Below are positions 36,348 to 45,735 of a stretch of DNA of 64,000 nucleotides, piece by piece. The stretch comes from Sporosarcina luteola (GTDB lineage Bacteria > Bacillota > Bacilli > Bacillales_A > Planococcaceae). The translations under genes and the position numbers were made by a program. Within the stretch, counting starts at the first letter, position 1. Each line of letters begins with the position of its first letter. The DNA lies in the NCBI GenBank assembly GCA_014204635.1, contig JACHLS010000002.1, positions 1 to 64,000 on the forward strand. The letters run 5' to 3'. The notes under the pieces are model-generated. The model worked only from the letters and a program-made list of their open reading frames with translations, had not been told where the DNA came from and searched no databases.

Positions 36348-36386
36348 GCTGTGTGGGGATCCTGCTAAAGAAAATCCTCACACGGC
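36348..36386. terminator. Bidirectional terminator between convergent signalling genes
   Basis: GCTGTGTGGGGA pairs with TCCTCACACGGC across a 15-base loop; six A's precede it (T's on the minus strand), so it best ends the minus-strand regulator gene, and it also stops the kinase gene. Confidence 0.7.
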
Positions 36387-36389
36387 ACT

Positions 36390-37523
36390 TTATCCATTTA
36401 CTATCGAATCATATAATTTTGTCGTCGATTGATCTGGAAGTATACCCAGATCCTCAATGAGCAGTGTCTTCATATCGTGGTACACTTTGACTGCTTCTCC
36501 ACGGTTCCCGATCTCGATGTAAAATCGCATAAGCTGTTGAACTGCGTGTTCCGAATACGGATTGTAGGAGACGAGGAGCTGCAAATATTGCTGTGTTTTA
36601 TTCGTTGCTCCTTTTTGTGAAAAATGATCGATCAACAGTTGCAATAAATGCAATAGTTTTTGCCGAATTGAGTGCGCTTTTGGCAAGGCCCATTCATAGC
36701 CGTTGCTCTCCATGTAATCGCCACTGTACTGCTGGACAATTTCCTCAAACATGCCGATGGTTGCATCTGTTAGTACAGGATGATCCTCCATTAACTTCTC
36801 GAATTGGTGGGCATCGCATTCGAACCGATCGATACTTAATGTATAATTGCCATTTGAGAAGTTGATTGATTTTGTAAAACCCATCGAATCAAGCATTTTG
36901 CGCAAATATGACATGGTCGTATGCAACTGTATCTTGGCACGTTGGTATTCCACTTCCGGCCACAGAGTCTCAATAATGAAGTCCCGTTGAATTGAATCAT
37001 GCAAGTGTGTGAAGAAAAAGGCGAAAAGTTCCTTGACCTTCGCAGTTTTCCACTTGACAGGTGTATTGTGGTAATACACATGAAATTCATTAAAACATAT
37101 GATTTTTAAAGAGCTTTGATCAACGGATTTTGCTGTCCCCTCATTTGAGCGCAGTTTAATTTGTTCCTCAATCCGGACGGTTGTCTTTTCAAGACGTTCG
37201 AGCATTATTGGCTTCAATAAATAATCAATGGAATGCAGATCAAATGCTTGGACAGCATAATCCCGATAGGCTGTGACAAATACGATGAATAGATCCTTAT
37301 TCCAATCAGTCAGTAAATCGGCTAAGTCCAATCCGCTTAATCCAGGCAACTCAATATCCAAAAAAGCCACGTCAAAGGAAAGGTTTTTTAAATCCTTTAG
37401 CACATCAGTAGCATTGGTATACATTCCAACGACCTCAACACGGTTCGTCTTTAACAGCTTTTTTTCCAAATGCCGTAAAGCGAGCTGCTCATCATCCACA
37501 AGTATCGCACGAATCATAACCAT
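36390..37523 (-). CDS. Response regulator with SARP-like DNA-binding and BTAD domains
   Basis: A 377-residue regulator. The receiver occupies residues 1-120 (VDDEQ, VAFLDIELPG with the phosphorylated Asp, YLLKP), followed by an OmpR/SARP-type winged helix (about 140-230; KVKELFAFFF, IIETLWP, TTMSYLRKML) and a helical BTAD/TPR-like domain (about 235-375). Proteins of this build activate transcription after phosphorylation. It faces the double kinase gene across a shared terminator, and the LytS-type module of that kinase suits such receivers. Monocistronic. Confidence 0.9.
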   Translation of the reverse strand: MVMIRAILVDDEQLALRHLEKKLLKTNRVEVVGMYTNATDVLKDLKNLSFDVAFLDIELPGLSGLDLADLLTDWNKDLFIVFVTAYRDYAVQAFDLHSIDYLLKPIMLERLEKTTVRIEEQIKLRSNEGTAKSVDQSSLKIICFNEFHVYYHNTPVKWKTAKVKELFAFFFTHLHDSIQRDFIIETLWPEVEYQRAKIQLHTTMSYLRKMLDSMGFTKSINFSNGNYTLSIDRFECDAHQFEKLMEDHPVLTDATIGMFEEIVQQYSGDYMESNGYEWALPKAHSIRQKLLHLLQLLIDHFSQKGATNKTQQYLQLLVSYNPYSEHAVQQLMRFYIEIGNRGEAVKVYHDMKTLLIEDLGILPDQSTTKLYDSIVNG

Positions 37524-37649
37524 CGCTGTCCCCCATTATCTAGCAAAATATAGTTATATATTTCCAAACATTATCTCAGTAACTTGCTAACTGTGCAAGT
37601 GAAGTTGTTTTTTAAATGGCAATTTATCATTCTAGCTCTTTTGCCACAC

Positions 37650-37686
37650 CAAAAAACCATGCGGAGATTTCCCTCCCCGCATGGTT
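37650..37686 (-). terminator. Terminator of the aldehyde dehydrogenase operon
   Basis: ACCATGCGG pairs with CCGCATGGT (37657-37686); on the minus strand it is followed by TTTTTT (A's at 37651-37656). Confidence 0.85.
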
Positions 37687-37696
37687 CGCATCTAGT

Positions 37697-38137
37697 TTAA
37701 AAGCGTCCTTGAATCCTAAAAATAATCTCTGCAAACACCGCAGCGAATAAAAATGTACCAGTATATACAACTAATGAAACAATGACAATTCGCCAGCCGA
37801 GCTTTTTGAAATCGTTGATATCCTTGCCGAGCGATAGGCCGGCATATGCCAAAATAGGGGTGGCGATGGCCATGAAATTGATTTTGGACGTTTGGTCCAC
37901 AATCCAAGCGTTGCCGGGAAATATCGGCGTTGTCGCAAGGAGCGCAATAAATGAGATCCAGATGACCGCCGGGATTTTAAGCGGCAAATAGGTTGCCAGT
38001 GCCAGACCAATTACAGTGACGAGAACAATCAAGATCATACCAGGCAACGCTTCTATAGGATTGACTTTGTAGCCGACCCAGTTGCCGATGATGGCAATGA
38101 GGCCGATCAATGATAGAATTTTGGCTTTTTCCATCAT
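37697..38137 (-). CDS. Small membrane protein, putative transporter subunit
   Basis: 146 residues with four predicted membrane helices (for example SLIGLIAIIGNWVGY, GMILIVLVTVIGLAL, VIWISFIALLATT, IVIVSLVVYTGTFLF). Its start overlaps the end of the DUF3100-like gene by four bases, so the two proteins probably act together as one carrier. I do not recognise a named family with certainty; fused or paired arrangements with DUF3100 proteins would fit. Last gene of the operon. Confidence 0.8.
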   Translation of the reverse strand: MMEKAKILSLIGLIAIIGNWVGYKVNPIEALPGMILIVLVTVIGLALATYLPLKIPAVIWISFIALLATTPIFPGNAWIVDQTSKINFMAIATPILAYAGLSLGKDINDFKKLGWRIVIVSLVVYTGTFLFAAVFAEIIFRIQGRF

Positions 38138-38946
38138 GATTTGTCGCCCCCTTTGTCAATGGACAGTTTATTACGTCCCAATTTAGGTTCGAGCCAATTA
38201 TACAGCCGGGCTGTCACTGGCAAAGAGAAGAAGACGCAAATATAAGTCCCCAGAATCGTCGTAATCAAGTTGGCAGCTGCCGCAAATAAAGCGATGTCTT
38301 CTGCGTCATTTGGAAAGGTAACAGCCAAGGCCCCGGATGCTGCAGCCATCATGCTGCCGGATCCGACGCCAGCTCCCATGGCGAGTGAAATAGGATGCAG
38401 GATGCCAAGACTGCCAAGAAAGCCGGCCAGCAACGCCAAGTAGATGGCGCCGAATACGGTGCCGCAAACGTAAACGCCAAGAGCGCCGCGGCCTTCTGGT
38501 GAATCCGCTCCGTATTTTTCTGCGATGATGGCAAGGTTCGGCTCCCGGTCTATAGAGAAGGTGGCCCCGATTGCTTCGCGCTTCATTCCAAGTAGGATGG
38601 CAATTGGCAATCCGATGGCAATGGTGCCAATGACGTGCCCCACTTCTTGAAAAGCGAGAGACACACCCGCTTCAAATATTTTTGGCAACGACGGGCCGAG
38701 CATTGTTCCCAGCTTCGCAACGAACAACATAAACGAAATGCCGAGAACAGTTGCCGCATGCTTCATTTGCTTATCGCTCATCAGTTTAAATTTCGGCCAA
38801 CTGACAATGGCCCCCCAGATTAACACATACAACATCGGAAACAGAGCGATTGTACCAATACCAATGTTGAATTGCTTCGCTCCGATCCATTCACCCGCTA
38901 CAACAAAAGCCAGCACGATTACGTGCAGCTTAACGCTGTTTTTCAT
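38134..38946 (-). CDS. DUF3100-like membrane protein
   Basis: 270 residues with about eight membrane helices; features include a glycine-rich ISLAMGAGVGSGSMMAAASG stretch and LGMKREAIGATFSIDREPNLA. I recognise the DUF3100 style, uncharacterised membrane proteins found with amidohydrolases or dehydrogenases. AAGGGAG precedes the ATG. In this operon, with an aldehyde dehydrogenase and a hydroxyacid dehydrogenase, a role in uptake of an organic acid is likely, but not shown. Confidence 0.8.
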   Translation of the reverse strand: MKNSVKLHVIVLAFVVAGEWIGAKQFNIGIGTIALFPMLYVLIWGAIVSWPKFKLMSDKQMKHAATVLGISFMLFVAKLGTMLGPSLPKIFEAGVSLAFQEVGHVIGTIAIGLPIAILLGMKREAIGATFSIDREPNLAIIAEKYGADSPEGRGALGVYVCGTVFGAIYLALLAGFLGSLGILHPISLAMGAGVGSGSMMAAASGALAVTFPNDAEDIALFAAAANLITTILGTYICVFFSLPVTARLYNWLEPKLGRNKLSIDKGGDKS

Positions 38947-38967
38947 ACATTTCCCGCTCCCTTTTCA

Positions 38968-39846
38968 TTAAGTGCAAATTGTAGTATTTCCCATCCATTC
39001 CACCACTTGCCCTACGGCACTTGTGTCTAAATGGCTTTTCCCCTGGGCTTTCGCCACTTCATACAGCTGTTCGACAATGGAACTGAGCAAAGCGGGGGAA
39101 TGCACCTCCCGCGACATAGCCGAATAGAGATTGATGTCCTTCGTCATATGGCCTAAAAAGAATTTCACATCGTCGTGCGTATCATTCAAAAGGTTCGGTC
39201 CAAAGACTGTGAGCACTTTGTTTTGAGCCGATCCGATAGACATAAGTTCTGCAATTTTTTTCGGGTCCACCCCATTTTTAGCGCCCGTTAGCAAAGTTTC
39301 ACTAAGAAGCACCATAATTCCTGCAACCATCATATTGTTACACAGTTTGACGACCTGTCCCGAACCGGAAGGCCCGATATAGCGGATCTCCTTCCCGATG
39401 GATTCTAGCACAGGGAGGACCGAATGGAATGCATGCTCTTCCCCTCCCACCATGATCGTCAAGGTACCTTCATTTGCTCCGGCTGGCCCGTTGCTGACAG
39501 GGCAGTCCAAGTAATGGATGCCTGCATCCTGCGCCGTCTGGAACAGCCGCTTGGTTACAGCGACATCAGTCGTACTCATATCCAAAATAAAGGTGCCTTT
39601 TTTCAGAAGCGGCACGATTGCCATAATCGTCTCCTCAACAAGCGAGGAAGTAGGGAGGGACAGAAGAATCGCGTCAATTGTCAGTGCATCTTCCATTAAG
39701 GAGGAAGCAGGAGACGCCCCGAGCTTCTTCATTTCGTCTTGCTTCACAGGATGGGGGTCGAAGGTCGTCACTTCAAAACCGCTCTTCAGTAAATTCTTTA
39801 CCATGCCTGCGCCCATTGCACCGCAGCCGATCATTCGAATCTTCAT
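38968..39846 (-). CDS. NAD(P)-dependent beta-hydroxyacid dehydrogenase (3-hydroxyisobutyrate dehydrogenase family)
   Basis: A 292-residue enzyme oxidising beta-hydroxyacids to semialdehydes. N-terminal Rossmann motif IGCGAMGAGMVKNLLKSG, substrate loop DCPVSNGPAGANEGTLTIMVGG and catalytic lysine region GSGQVVKLCNNMM, all canonical. The gene starts 13 bases after the aldehyde dehydrogenase stop. Together the two would convert a hydroxyacid to semialdehyde and then to the acid or acyl-CoA; candidate substrates are 3-hydroxyisobutyrate, 3-hydroxypropionate, 4-hydroxybutyrate or tartronate types. Confidence 0.9.
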   Translation of the reverse strand: MKIRMIGCGAMGAGMVKNLLKSGFEVTTFDPHPVKQDEMKKLGASPASSLMEDALTIDAILLSLPTSSLVEETIMAIVPLLKKGTFILDMSTTDVAVTKRLFQTAQDAGIHYLDCPVSNGPAGANEGTLTIMVGGEEHAFHSVLPVLESIGKEIRYIGPSGSGQVVKLCNNMMVAGIMVLLSETLLTGAKNGVDPKKIAELMSIGSAQNKVLTVFGPNLLNDTHDDVKFFLGHMTKDINLYSAMSREVHSPALLSSIVEQLYEVAKAQGKSHLDTSAVGQVVEWMGNTTICT

Positions 39847-39859
39847 CTTGGCATCCCCC

Positions 39860-41353
39860 TTACGGCTTCATGTATACCGTTTTTAAATCTGTCCAGAAAT
39901 CAAGGGCCGTGCTGCCTTGTTCCCGCGGTCCGATACTGGACTCCTTCTTTCCCCCGAACGGATAGTGATTTTCAAAGTAGGTCGATGGCAGATTCACATG
40001 CGTGACGCCGGAGTGGACGTTGCGCACGAAGTGGAATGCCTTTTCCAAGTCTTTTGTATAAATGGTGGAGGACAGGCCGAACTCAATATCATTCGCCATG
40101 GCGAGTGCTTCTTCGTAATCTTCCACTTCGAATACACCAATAACAGGCCCAAAAATTTCTTCCTTCGCGATCGTCATGTCAGGACGCATATTGCTGAAGA
40201 CGGTCGGCGCGACAAAATAGCCATGTTTCAGGTTGCCATCCGTCAATCGCTTACCGCCTGTTTCCAAGGCAGCCCCTTCATCAATGGCGGTTTGGACGTA
40301 GTGCAAATACGTATTCAGCTGGTTCTCATCAATGACGGGTCCGTTCGTTGTCTCTTCATTCAAGCCGTCTTGGATAATCAATGATTCCGCTTTGGCAACG
40401 AGCCGATCGATGACGTCCCGGTAGATGGATTTCGGCACAAATAATCGGCTTGTCCCTGTACAACGCTGGCCGTTATCATAGAAACCGCTCGTGACGATGC
40501 TGTCGATTGCCAGATCCAAATCAGCATCCTCCAATATGATGGCCGGATTTTTTCCTCCCATTTCAGCCTGCATTTTTCCACCGTGCTGCGTCACCGCTTT
40601 GCCGAGGGCCACTCCGACATCGGTGGAACCAGTGAAGGAGACTGCTTTGAGTTCTTTATTCTCTCCGAATTCCTTGCCAATCACGGCGCCCGAGCCGAAC
40701 ACCATATTGATGACGCCTGGCGGAACGCCTGCTTCTTCAAATAGTTCAAGGATTTTGACACTGATAAGCGAAGTCGTGCTTGAAGGTTTAAACACGACCG
40801 TATTGCCAGCAATAATTGCCGGGGCAATTTTCCACACACCAATTCCTAAAGGAAAGTTAAATGGTGCGATAACGCCGACAACCCCGAGCGGTTCCCGGAT
40901 CGTATACGCAAAAATTGCTTCATCATGAGAAGGAAGGGTTTCTCCCGCAAGCCGGGTTGCTTCGCCGCTGAATTGCTTCATCGCTTGAATCGTTTTTGCT
41001 ACTTCGCCGCGTGCTTCACGAATGGATTTGCCGACTTCTTTCGTAATCGTATAAGCAAGCTCCTCTTGATTCCTCTCCAGCAAGGTGATAAGTTTAAAAA
41101 TCACTTCCCCCCGCTTGGGAGCAGCAGTATGGGACCAGCCTGGGAACGCTTGCTTGGCTGCATCGATTGCGACTCTGACATCACCGATCGAAGATTTAGG
41201 GAAGCGGCCAAGCACTTCGTTTGTATTGGCGGGATTAATGCTTTCGTATAATTCTCCGGTTTCCGAAGAAACCCAATTGCCATTAATGTAGTTTTGATAG
41301 ATAGGTGCTGGTTCGGTTAGGGATCCGATAGGGATCGCGTCCGATTGAAGCAT
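39860..41353 (-). CDS. NAD(P)-dependent aldehyde dehydrogenase
   Basis: A 497-residue aldehyde dehydrogenase superfamily enzyme. The Rossmann turn is VSFTGSTDVGVALG, the general base lies in AEMGGKNPAIIL and the catalytic cysteine in GQRCTGTSRLFV. AAGGAGAGG lies before the ATG. The substrate cannot be told from sequence; relatives act on semialdehydes and on aromatic aldehydes such as vanillin. It is the first structural gene of the operon; the GAF/PucR regulator gene lies 97 bases upstream on the same strand. Confidence 0.92.
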   Translation of the reverse strand: MLQSDAIPIGSLTEPAPIYQNYINGNWVSSETGELYESINPANTNEVLGRFPKSSIGDVRVAIDAAKQAFPGWSHTAAPKRGEVIFKLITLLERNQEELAYTITKEVGKSIREARGEVAKTIQAMKQFSGEATRLAGETLPSHDEAIFAYTIREPLGVVGVIAPFNFPLGIGVWKIAPAIIAGNTVVFKPSSTTSLISVKILELFEEAGVPPGVINMVFGSGAVIGKEFGENKELKAVSFTGSTDVGVALGKAVTQHGGKMQAEMGGKNPAIILEDADLDLAIDSIVTSGFYDNGQRCTGTSRLFVPKSIYRDVIDRLVAKAESLIIQDGLNEETTNGPVIDENQLNTYLHYVQTAIDEGAALETGGKRLTDGNLKHGYFVAPTVFSNMRPDMTIAKEEIFGPVIGVFEVEDYEEALAMANDIEFGLSSTIYTKDLEKAFHFVRNVHSGVTHVNLPSTYFENHYPFGGKKESSIGPREQGSTALDFWTDLKTVYMKP

Positions 41354-41450
41354 TTGTCATCCTCTCCTTATCCAAAATGGTATCTCTACTATTTATTATA
41401 AAATTTTGGAAGATGAGAGGATATGTGTCATTCCATAAAAATACTGATAT

Positions 41451-43073
41451 TTAATTGGGAAGTGTCACAACGTGATTCGGTAAATAATCGACGATTTCAA
41501 AGGCGGTGATCAGGCTGACAAGCGCCTTCTTGTCCTGCAAATTGATGGAGAGAAGATGCTCGATCTTCTTCAAACGGTACGCGAGTGTATTTGGATGGAT
41601 GCATAGCTGCTGTGCCGTTTCTTTGTGGCGGCAATTCAATTGTAAATATTTTCGAAGTGTCACCAGGTCTGCGGAATCTCCCGACAGCAAGGGACCTAAA
41701 TGATCCTCTACATATTGCCGCAAGGTTTCCGAGTCTGTACTATGCCATAATCTTTCGAATCCGAGCTCTTCAAATTGAATGATGCGACGCTCCCTCGATT
41801 TCTTGGCGAGTTGTAAGGCATCATTGGCTTCCCGATAACTTTCTCCAACTTCTTGAACGGCTACCTTCCGCCCGATTCCCATCACCATATTGTAATCGAG
41901 GAAGAGTTGGCACAGCTCTTTGAGACCGGTGGAGAGGGCACAAGACAGCTGCGGGGCGAGGACGAGCACGGTGAACCCCCTGTTAAAGACAATGATATCC
42001 GGCTCTAATCGCTGCAACATACTTTCCACATTCCGCATAACCCGTTCTTTGGAGATTAATGAATCATGGAGCCAAAGCGGTTCGTCCCTGCCTTCAATGA
42101 GAATGCAGGCGACAGTCTTATAGTTTGTTAGCTTGCTGAACTTTGTGTAATATGTCATCTGTTGATCCCAAGTACCTTCCATTAATTTCAGAAACAGTTC
42201 TTCTTTCAATTTAGTCTCGCGTTCAAACAAATTATTCTGCTTGATCAATTCAAGGACAATGGCATTGGATGCTTGTTCAATTGCTACCTTTTCCAAATTA
42301 GAGTATTCATCGAATTGGCGCGAAAGACGAAAATAGCCCAGCGTTTCATCAGATGACATGATGGGAAATACATTCCGATCGATCTCATTCCTCTCGCAGT
42401 AAGAAACAGGAGAAGCAAGAATCCGATTGAGCGTTTCAACTATTTGATAGATTCCTTTGCCTTCCAGTAGAATGGCGGAAAATCTTTGATGGATCTCTTG
42501 AATCGTCAGAAGATCTGCATTGCGTTGCTGCAGTTCCTTATAGATCCGGCTATTCATTAGAGCGATTGCAGCTTGGTCAGCCAATATTTTAATAATGAGT
42601 GTTTCCTTTTCTGAAAATACATCATTATGAGTATCAAAATTATCTACAACCAGCACACCTATGGTCTTATTTTGATAAATGAGTGGAGCAGCGAGAACGC
42701 TTTGGATTTTACGATAGCCTATCGCCTCCTGAAAGTAACTTGCATTTTCAGGCGACATGTTTGCCATAAATTCTTTTGCCTTCTCCATGGCCACATTATA
42801 AATCTGTTGTTCCTGAAATGCCCGCCCTGTGATGGCTTCGCCCGGCCGGAATTTAATATTTTGAATTGGGCTCACCTCTACACCAATGCCATCTGAATAG
42901 CGCAAATACCCATCCTCATGCCACTCGTAAATAATGATTGTATCCGCCCGCCTCACCAAATCCATTGCTGCCGCCATCAGATTTTGCAACACACGTTGCT
43001 CATCCAAACTTTGTGTCAACAAAGCATTCAGATTGAACAGCTGCTGACACTGTTCATACGTCAGTTTGACCAT
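41451..43073 (-). CDS. GAF-domain PucR/CdaR-type transcriptional regulator
   Basis: 540 residues. A GAF ligand-binding domain (about residues 20-165; FRPGEAITGRAF, LAAPLIYQNKTIGVLVVDN), a middle GGDEF-like/dimerisation region (about 290-420), and the C-terminal PucR helix-turn-helix (HKETAQQLCIHPNTLAYRLKK). Such proteins activate catabolic operons when the pathway substrate binds. GGAGGTTGTCAA precedes the ATG. Its position in front of the dehydrogenase operon makes it the probable activator of that operon. Confidence 0.9.
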   Translation of the reverse strand: MVKLTYEQCQQLFNLNALLTQSLDEQRVLQNLMAAAMDLVRRADTIIIYEWHEDGYLRYSDGIGVEVSPIQNIKFRPGEAITGRAFQEQQIYNVAMEKAKEFMANMSPENASYFQEAIGYRKIQSVLAAPLIYQNKTIGVLVVDNFDTHNDVFSEKETLIIKILADQAAIALMNSRIYKELQQRNADLLTIQEIHQRFSAILLEGKGIYQIVETLNRILASPVSYCERNEIDRNVFPIMSSDETLGYFRLSRQFDEYSNLEKVAIEQASNAIVLELIKQNNLFERETKLKEELFLKLMEGTWDQQMTYYTKFSKLTNYKTVACILIEGRDEPLWLHDSLISKERVMRNVESMLQRLEPDIIVFNRGFTVLVLAPQLSCALSTGLKELCQLFLDYNMVMGIGRKVAVQEVGESYREANDALQLAKKSRERRIIQFEELGFERLWHSTDSETLRQYVEDHLGPLLSGDSADLVTLRKYLQLNCRHKETAQQLCIHPNTLAYRLKKIEHLLSINLQDKKALVSLITAFEIVDYLPNHVVTLPN

Positions 43074-43436
43074 TTGACAACCTCCATTTCTGAATTGTTG
43101 TTATATCAACTATAGAGGAAAAAGGGGGAGGGAAGGAGAAAAATAGAAGGTTTTTGAAATAGATCCGAACTGAAATAAGGGGAAGCGATTCAACATTGCT
43201 TCCAAATAGTAATATGTTTTTCAACATGTTTATGAGACTATTTTCGAGTTACTCATTGCATGCATATGAACTGACTCTTTTTCAACTACAAATATAGAGT
43301 GAGATAATCAGAGATCTCACCTTCTCGTGTCAATAAAAAAGCCCTCAAGCAAATGATTTCTTGCAAAAAAGTGCTGAGAATCACAAATGCCTGCAGGCTG
43401 AACTAATTGTTATTGCAATGGAAAAGTATACAACTA
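43074..43436. other. Intergenic, no gene seen
   Basis: About 360 A/T-rich bases upstream of the regulator gene. A purine-rich leader lies next to 43090-43140; beyond that I see no terminator, repeat or frame that I can support. Confidence 0.6.
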
Positions 43437-43658
43437 TTACTTGAACAGACGAGCAACAAATCCTTTGAATAAACCTTTTTTCATTAGAAGAAGAAACAGT
43501 AGAATTAGGAATATCAAGAAAAATACAAGCAAAAACAAATATGCATTTCGGATAAAGTGGAAGCCATGAAAACTAGCGTAGAGTTTGGGTTCCAAATAAA
43601 CAAATATGCTCGTCAAACTTAATTGAAATAACAAGAATATGAATGCGATAAAAGTCAT
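43437..43658 (-). CDS. Small two-helix membrane protein
   Basis: 73 residues, almost all hydrophobic: helix 1 FIAFIFLLFQLSLTSIFVYL, helix 2 about residues 40-60 (LFLLVFFLIFLILLFLLLM), then a basic tail (KKGLFKGFVARLFK). Composition is that of a genuine small membrane protein, although the ribosome binding site (AGAGAA) is weak. Family not recognised. Confidence 0.5.
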   Translation of the reverse strand: MTFIAFIFLLFQLSLTSIFVYLEPKLYASFHGFHFIRNAYLFLLVFFLIFLILLFLLLMKKGLFKGFVARLFK

Positions 43659-44081
43659 TTTCTCTAGACAATTATTAGAAGCTGAAGTCTTGCTAAGTTG
43701 ACCTTTAACAACTTATACAACTCCTCTCTGTATATTTTCGTTGCGATTGCTTGACCTTTCTGACTGTTTATTATAAAACTATTTAAAATACAATGGAAGG
43801 TGTTTTTTGTAGAAAGAGTAAAAAGATGGTGCATTTTGCGTTGAGATGTTACTGAACTTACCTTTGTTCTTCTATTGTTAACGCACATTCTGTACTGCTT
43901 GACGGAGGGCGCGAATGTATCAAATGCTCCGTTACTTGTGTATATCTTGAGCCTATCAAACATTTCCCGGAATGAATGCGAAAGCAGGCAAAGCTCCAGT
44001 GGCTGAGTTAATAAGATAGGTAGACGCGTCAATTTGTACAAACTTGTAAGAAAGCAGCTCATTTTAAAAGGAATGATTCAA

Positions 44082-44570
44082 TTGAAAAAACGATATACAT
44101 TTATTTCTATACTGGCAGTTGTCCTCTTTGTGACAAATCTGCTTTCCTTCATTGTTATAAAAGAACAAGGCAAGAAACTGACCTATTACAATCAATTCTT
44201 TTTTATCAGTGCAAATAATCTAATTGATAACTATCAGGAAATTTTGGATCTGGAAAAGAGATATAAGTCTGAATCTCATGAGATGGAAAAAGAAAAAATG
44301 CTCGATACGTTTCATGAACTAGTTCCGCTTATATCCAAGCATTCGGGTTCCGTAGCAAGCATGGTATCCATACAAGTGCCGCGAAGTGAATATGCAGTGC
44401 TTGAATCAGCGGTCACCAAAGAGATTGTCATGTTTGGACAGGCTGAAGGAGATAAGGAAAGACAAGAGCATATGGAAAAACTTGAAGTCTCCTTGAAGAA
44501 TTTTAAAGCTTTTATTGATGAACAAATGATTAACACAGGGAATTGTGTTTTTGACTGGTGTGCTGAATGA
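44082..44570 (+). CDS. Membrane-anchored protein of unknown function
   Basis: 162 residues from a TTG nine bases after AAAAGGA (an in-frame ATG at 44073 is too close to that site). N-terminal membrane helix (about 5-25, YTFISILAVVLFVTNLLSF), then a long charged helical domain (QEILDLEKRYKSESHEMEKEK…) that probably sits outside the membrane. It ends CVFDWCAE with two cysteines. No family recognised; the coiled-coil character suggests self-association. Confidence 0.7.
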   Translation: MKKRYTFISILAVVLFVTNLLSFIVIKEQGKKLTYYNQFFFISANNLIDNYQEILDLEKRYKSESHEMEKEKMLDTFHELVPLISKHSGSVASMVSIQVPRSEYAVLESAVTKEIVMFGQAEGDKERQEHMEKLEVSLKNFKAFIDEQMINTGNCVFDWCAE

Positions 44571-44841
44571 ACACAAAGTTTCTCTGGTTAATCAGTATTC
44601 GCATGTCCAGGGTGAATTATGAAATGTAGCGGATGGATGGAAATGATACCATTGCATTCATGAATGATTATGAAATGGATGACTGAATTCGTTTCGTTTT
44701 AGAGCATAGGAAACGTTTATTATGTCCACTGAGGGTGTTGTCTACTATGTTCTCATGAAGATAATGAGTTAGTTAACGAAACAGAACGTTTTAACGTCTG
44801 AATCCAACAATTACCGAATTTTTTGAAGGGAGAAATAGTCT

Positions 44842-45156
44842 ATGACAGTTCTTGAAGTAGACCAAATCGATGGGATGGGGAAGAGTCAGGAAGGCAGGCA
44901 ATTGCTATTTCTGATTAGTGACCATCTTGATTGGGAACAAGAGGGCGAGCATTTACTGGTGCTACAGGAAAAGATAAATGCTTATCTAACTTTTATAGAA
45001 TCTGCACAATATGCAGAACATTATCCGGATGAACAGTTCAACGAGTTTGTCATTGAGATTCATTTTTTACACACCCCTACTAAGAAATGTGAAGAGTTTC
45101 TCGCTATCGTGGGTCAGCAACTTCAGCCCTTTCATATCTCGATTGCTGTTGAGTAA
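44842..45156 (+). CDS. DUF6572-like small protein
   Basis: 104 residues, acidic, with the DUF6572 outline: VLEVDQIDGMGKS…, LISDHLDWEQEGEHLLVLQEKINAYLTFIES, then HFLHTPTKKCEEFLAIV. GAAGGGAGAAA precedes the ATG. Proteins of this kind are frequent among immunity-like genes of contact-dependent or polymorphic toxin systems in Bacillota. No toxin is next to it. Confidence 0.75.
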   Translation: MTVLEVDQIDGMGKSQEGRQLLFLISDHLDWEQEGEHLLVLQEKINAYLTFIESAQYAEHYPDEQFNEFVIEIHFLHTPTKKCEEFLAIVGQQLQPFHISIAVE

Positions 45157-45278
45157 TAAAAATTGGTAATATGATACAACGATGGGAATTGAGCTAGGAG
45201 CTTTATCTGAGAAGGAAAACAGATCTTGTTTCATTACAGAGAGAGAAAACCTAGTGGCATAATGAGGGAGGAGCAACT

Positions 45279-45677
45279 TTGGAGCATTGGAATAAATGGA
45301 AACCGATCAATGGAATGCCTTCGAAATTATATAACGATGCTCTTATTGATAATAAGGAAGGAATAACTTTAGAATTTAGTGATGAAGATCACAAAAAGAA
45401 AATTTTCGTTACGTTTGAGCACGGAGTTTTATCCTATAGAAATACAGATGAAGGTTCCTTGTTAAAGAGATTGGATTACCTGGACCAGCAATACGGCACG
45501 AATTTTTATAGTGAATGCACTTTGTTTAAAGTGGAAGATTCTGATTATATGGATTGGTTTCTTGATGAAAGCTTAGGTATTTATGAACGCAGTCAGTTGG
45601 AGCATTATGTATTTTTAACATTGAATGATGTGATTGAAATACTAACAACATATCCGCCATGTGTCGTAATGAAATAA
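45279..45677 (+). CDS. Immunity-like small protein
   Basis: 132 residues from a TTG after GGGAGGAGCAAC. Acidic and aromatic-rich (EHWNKWKPINGMPSKLYNDALID… at the start, WFLDESLGIYERSQLEHYVFLT near the end). Size, composition and position between a DUF6572-like gene and another small acidic gene suggest an immunity protein, but I cannot name the family. Confidence 0.7.
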   Translation: MEHWNKWKPINGMPSKLYNDALIDNKEGITLEFSDEDHKKKIFVTFEHGVLSYRNTDEGSLLKRLDYLDQQYGTNFYSECTLFKVEDSDYMDWFLDESLGIYERSQLEHYVFLTLNDVIEILTTYPPCVVMK

Positions 45678-45735
45678 TTTCTTACCTCCTTCTGTGATAG
45701 GCGGGCTTGGATACCGGGAAAGGGGTGTAATATTC

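Noticed and set aside
43664..44062. 132-codon minus-strand frame
   Set aside because: No ribosome binding site, Ser/Thr/Leu-rich chance composition, and its start overlaps the upstream region of the gene at 44082.
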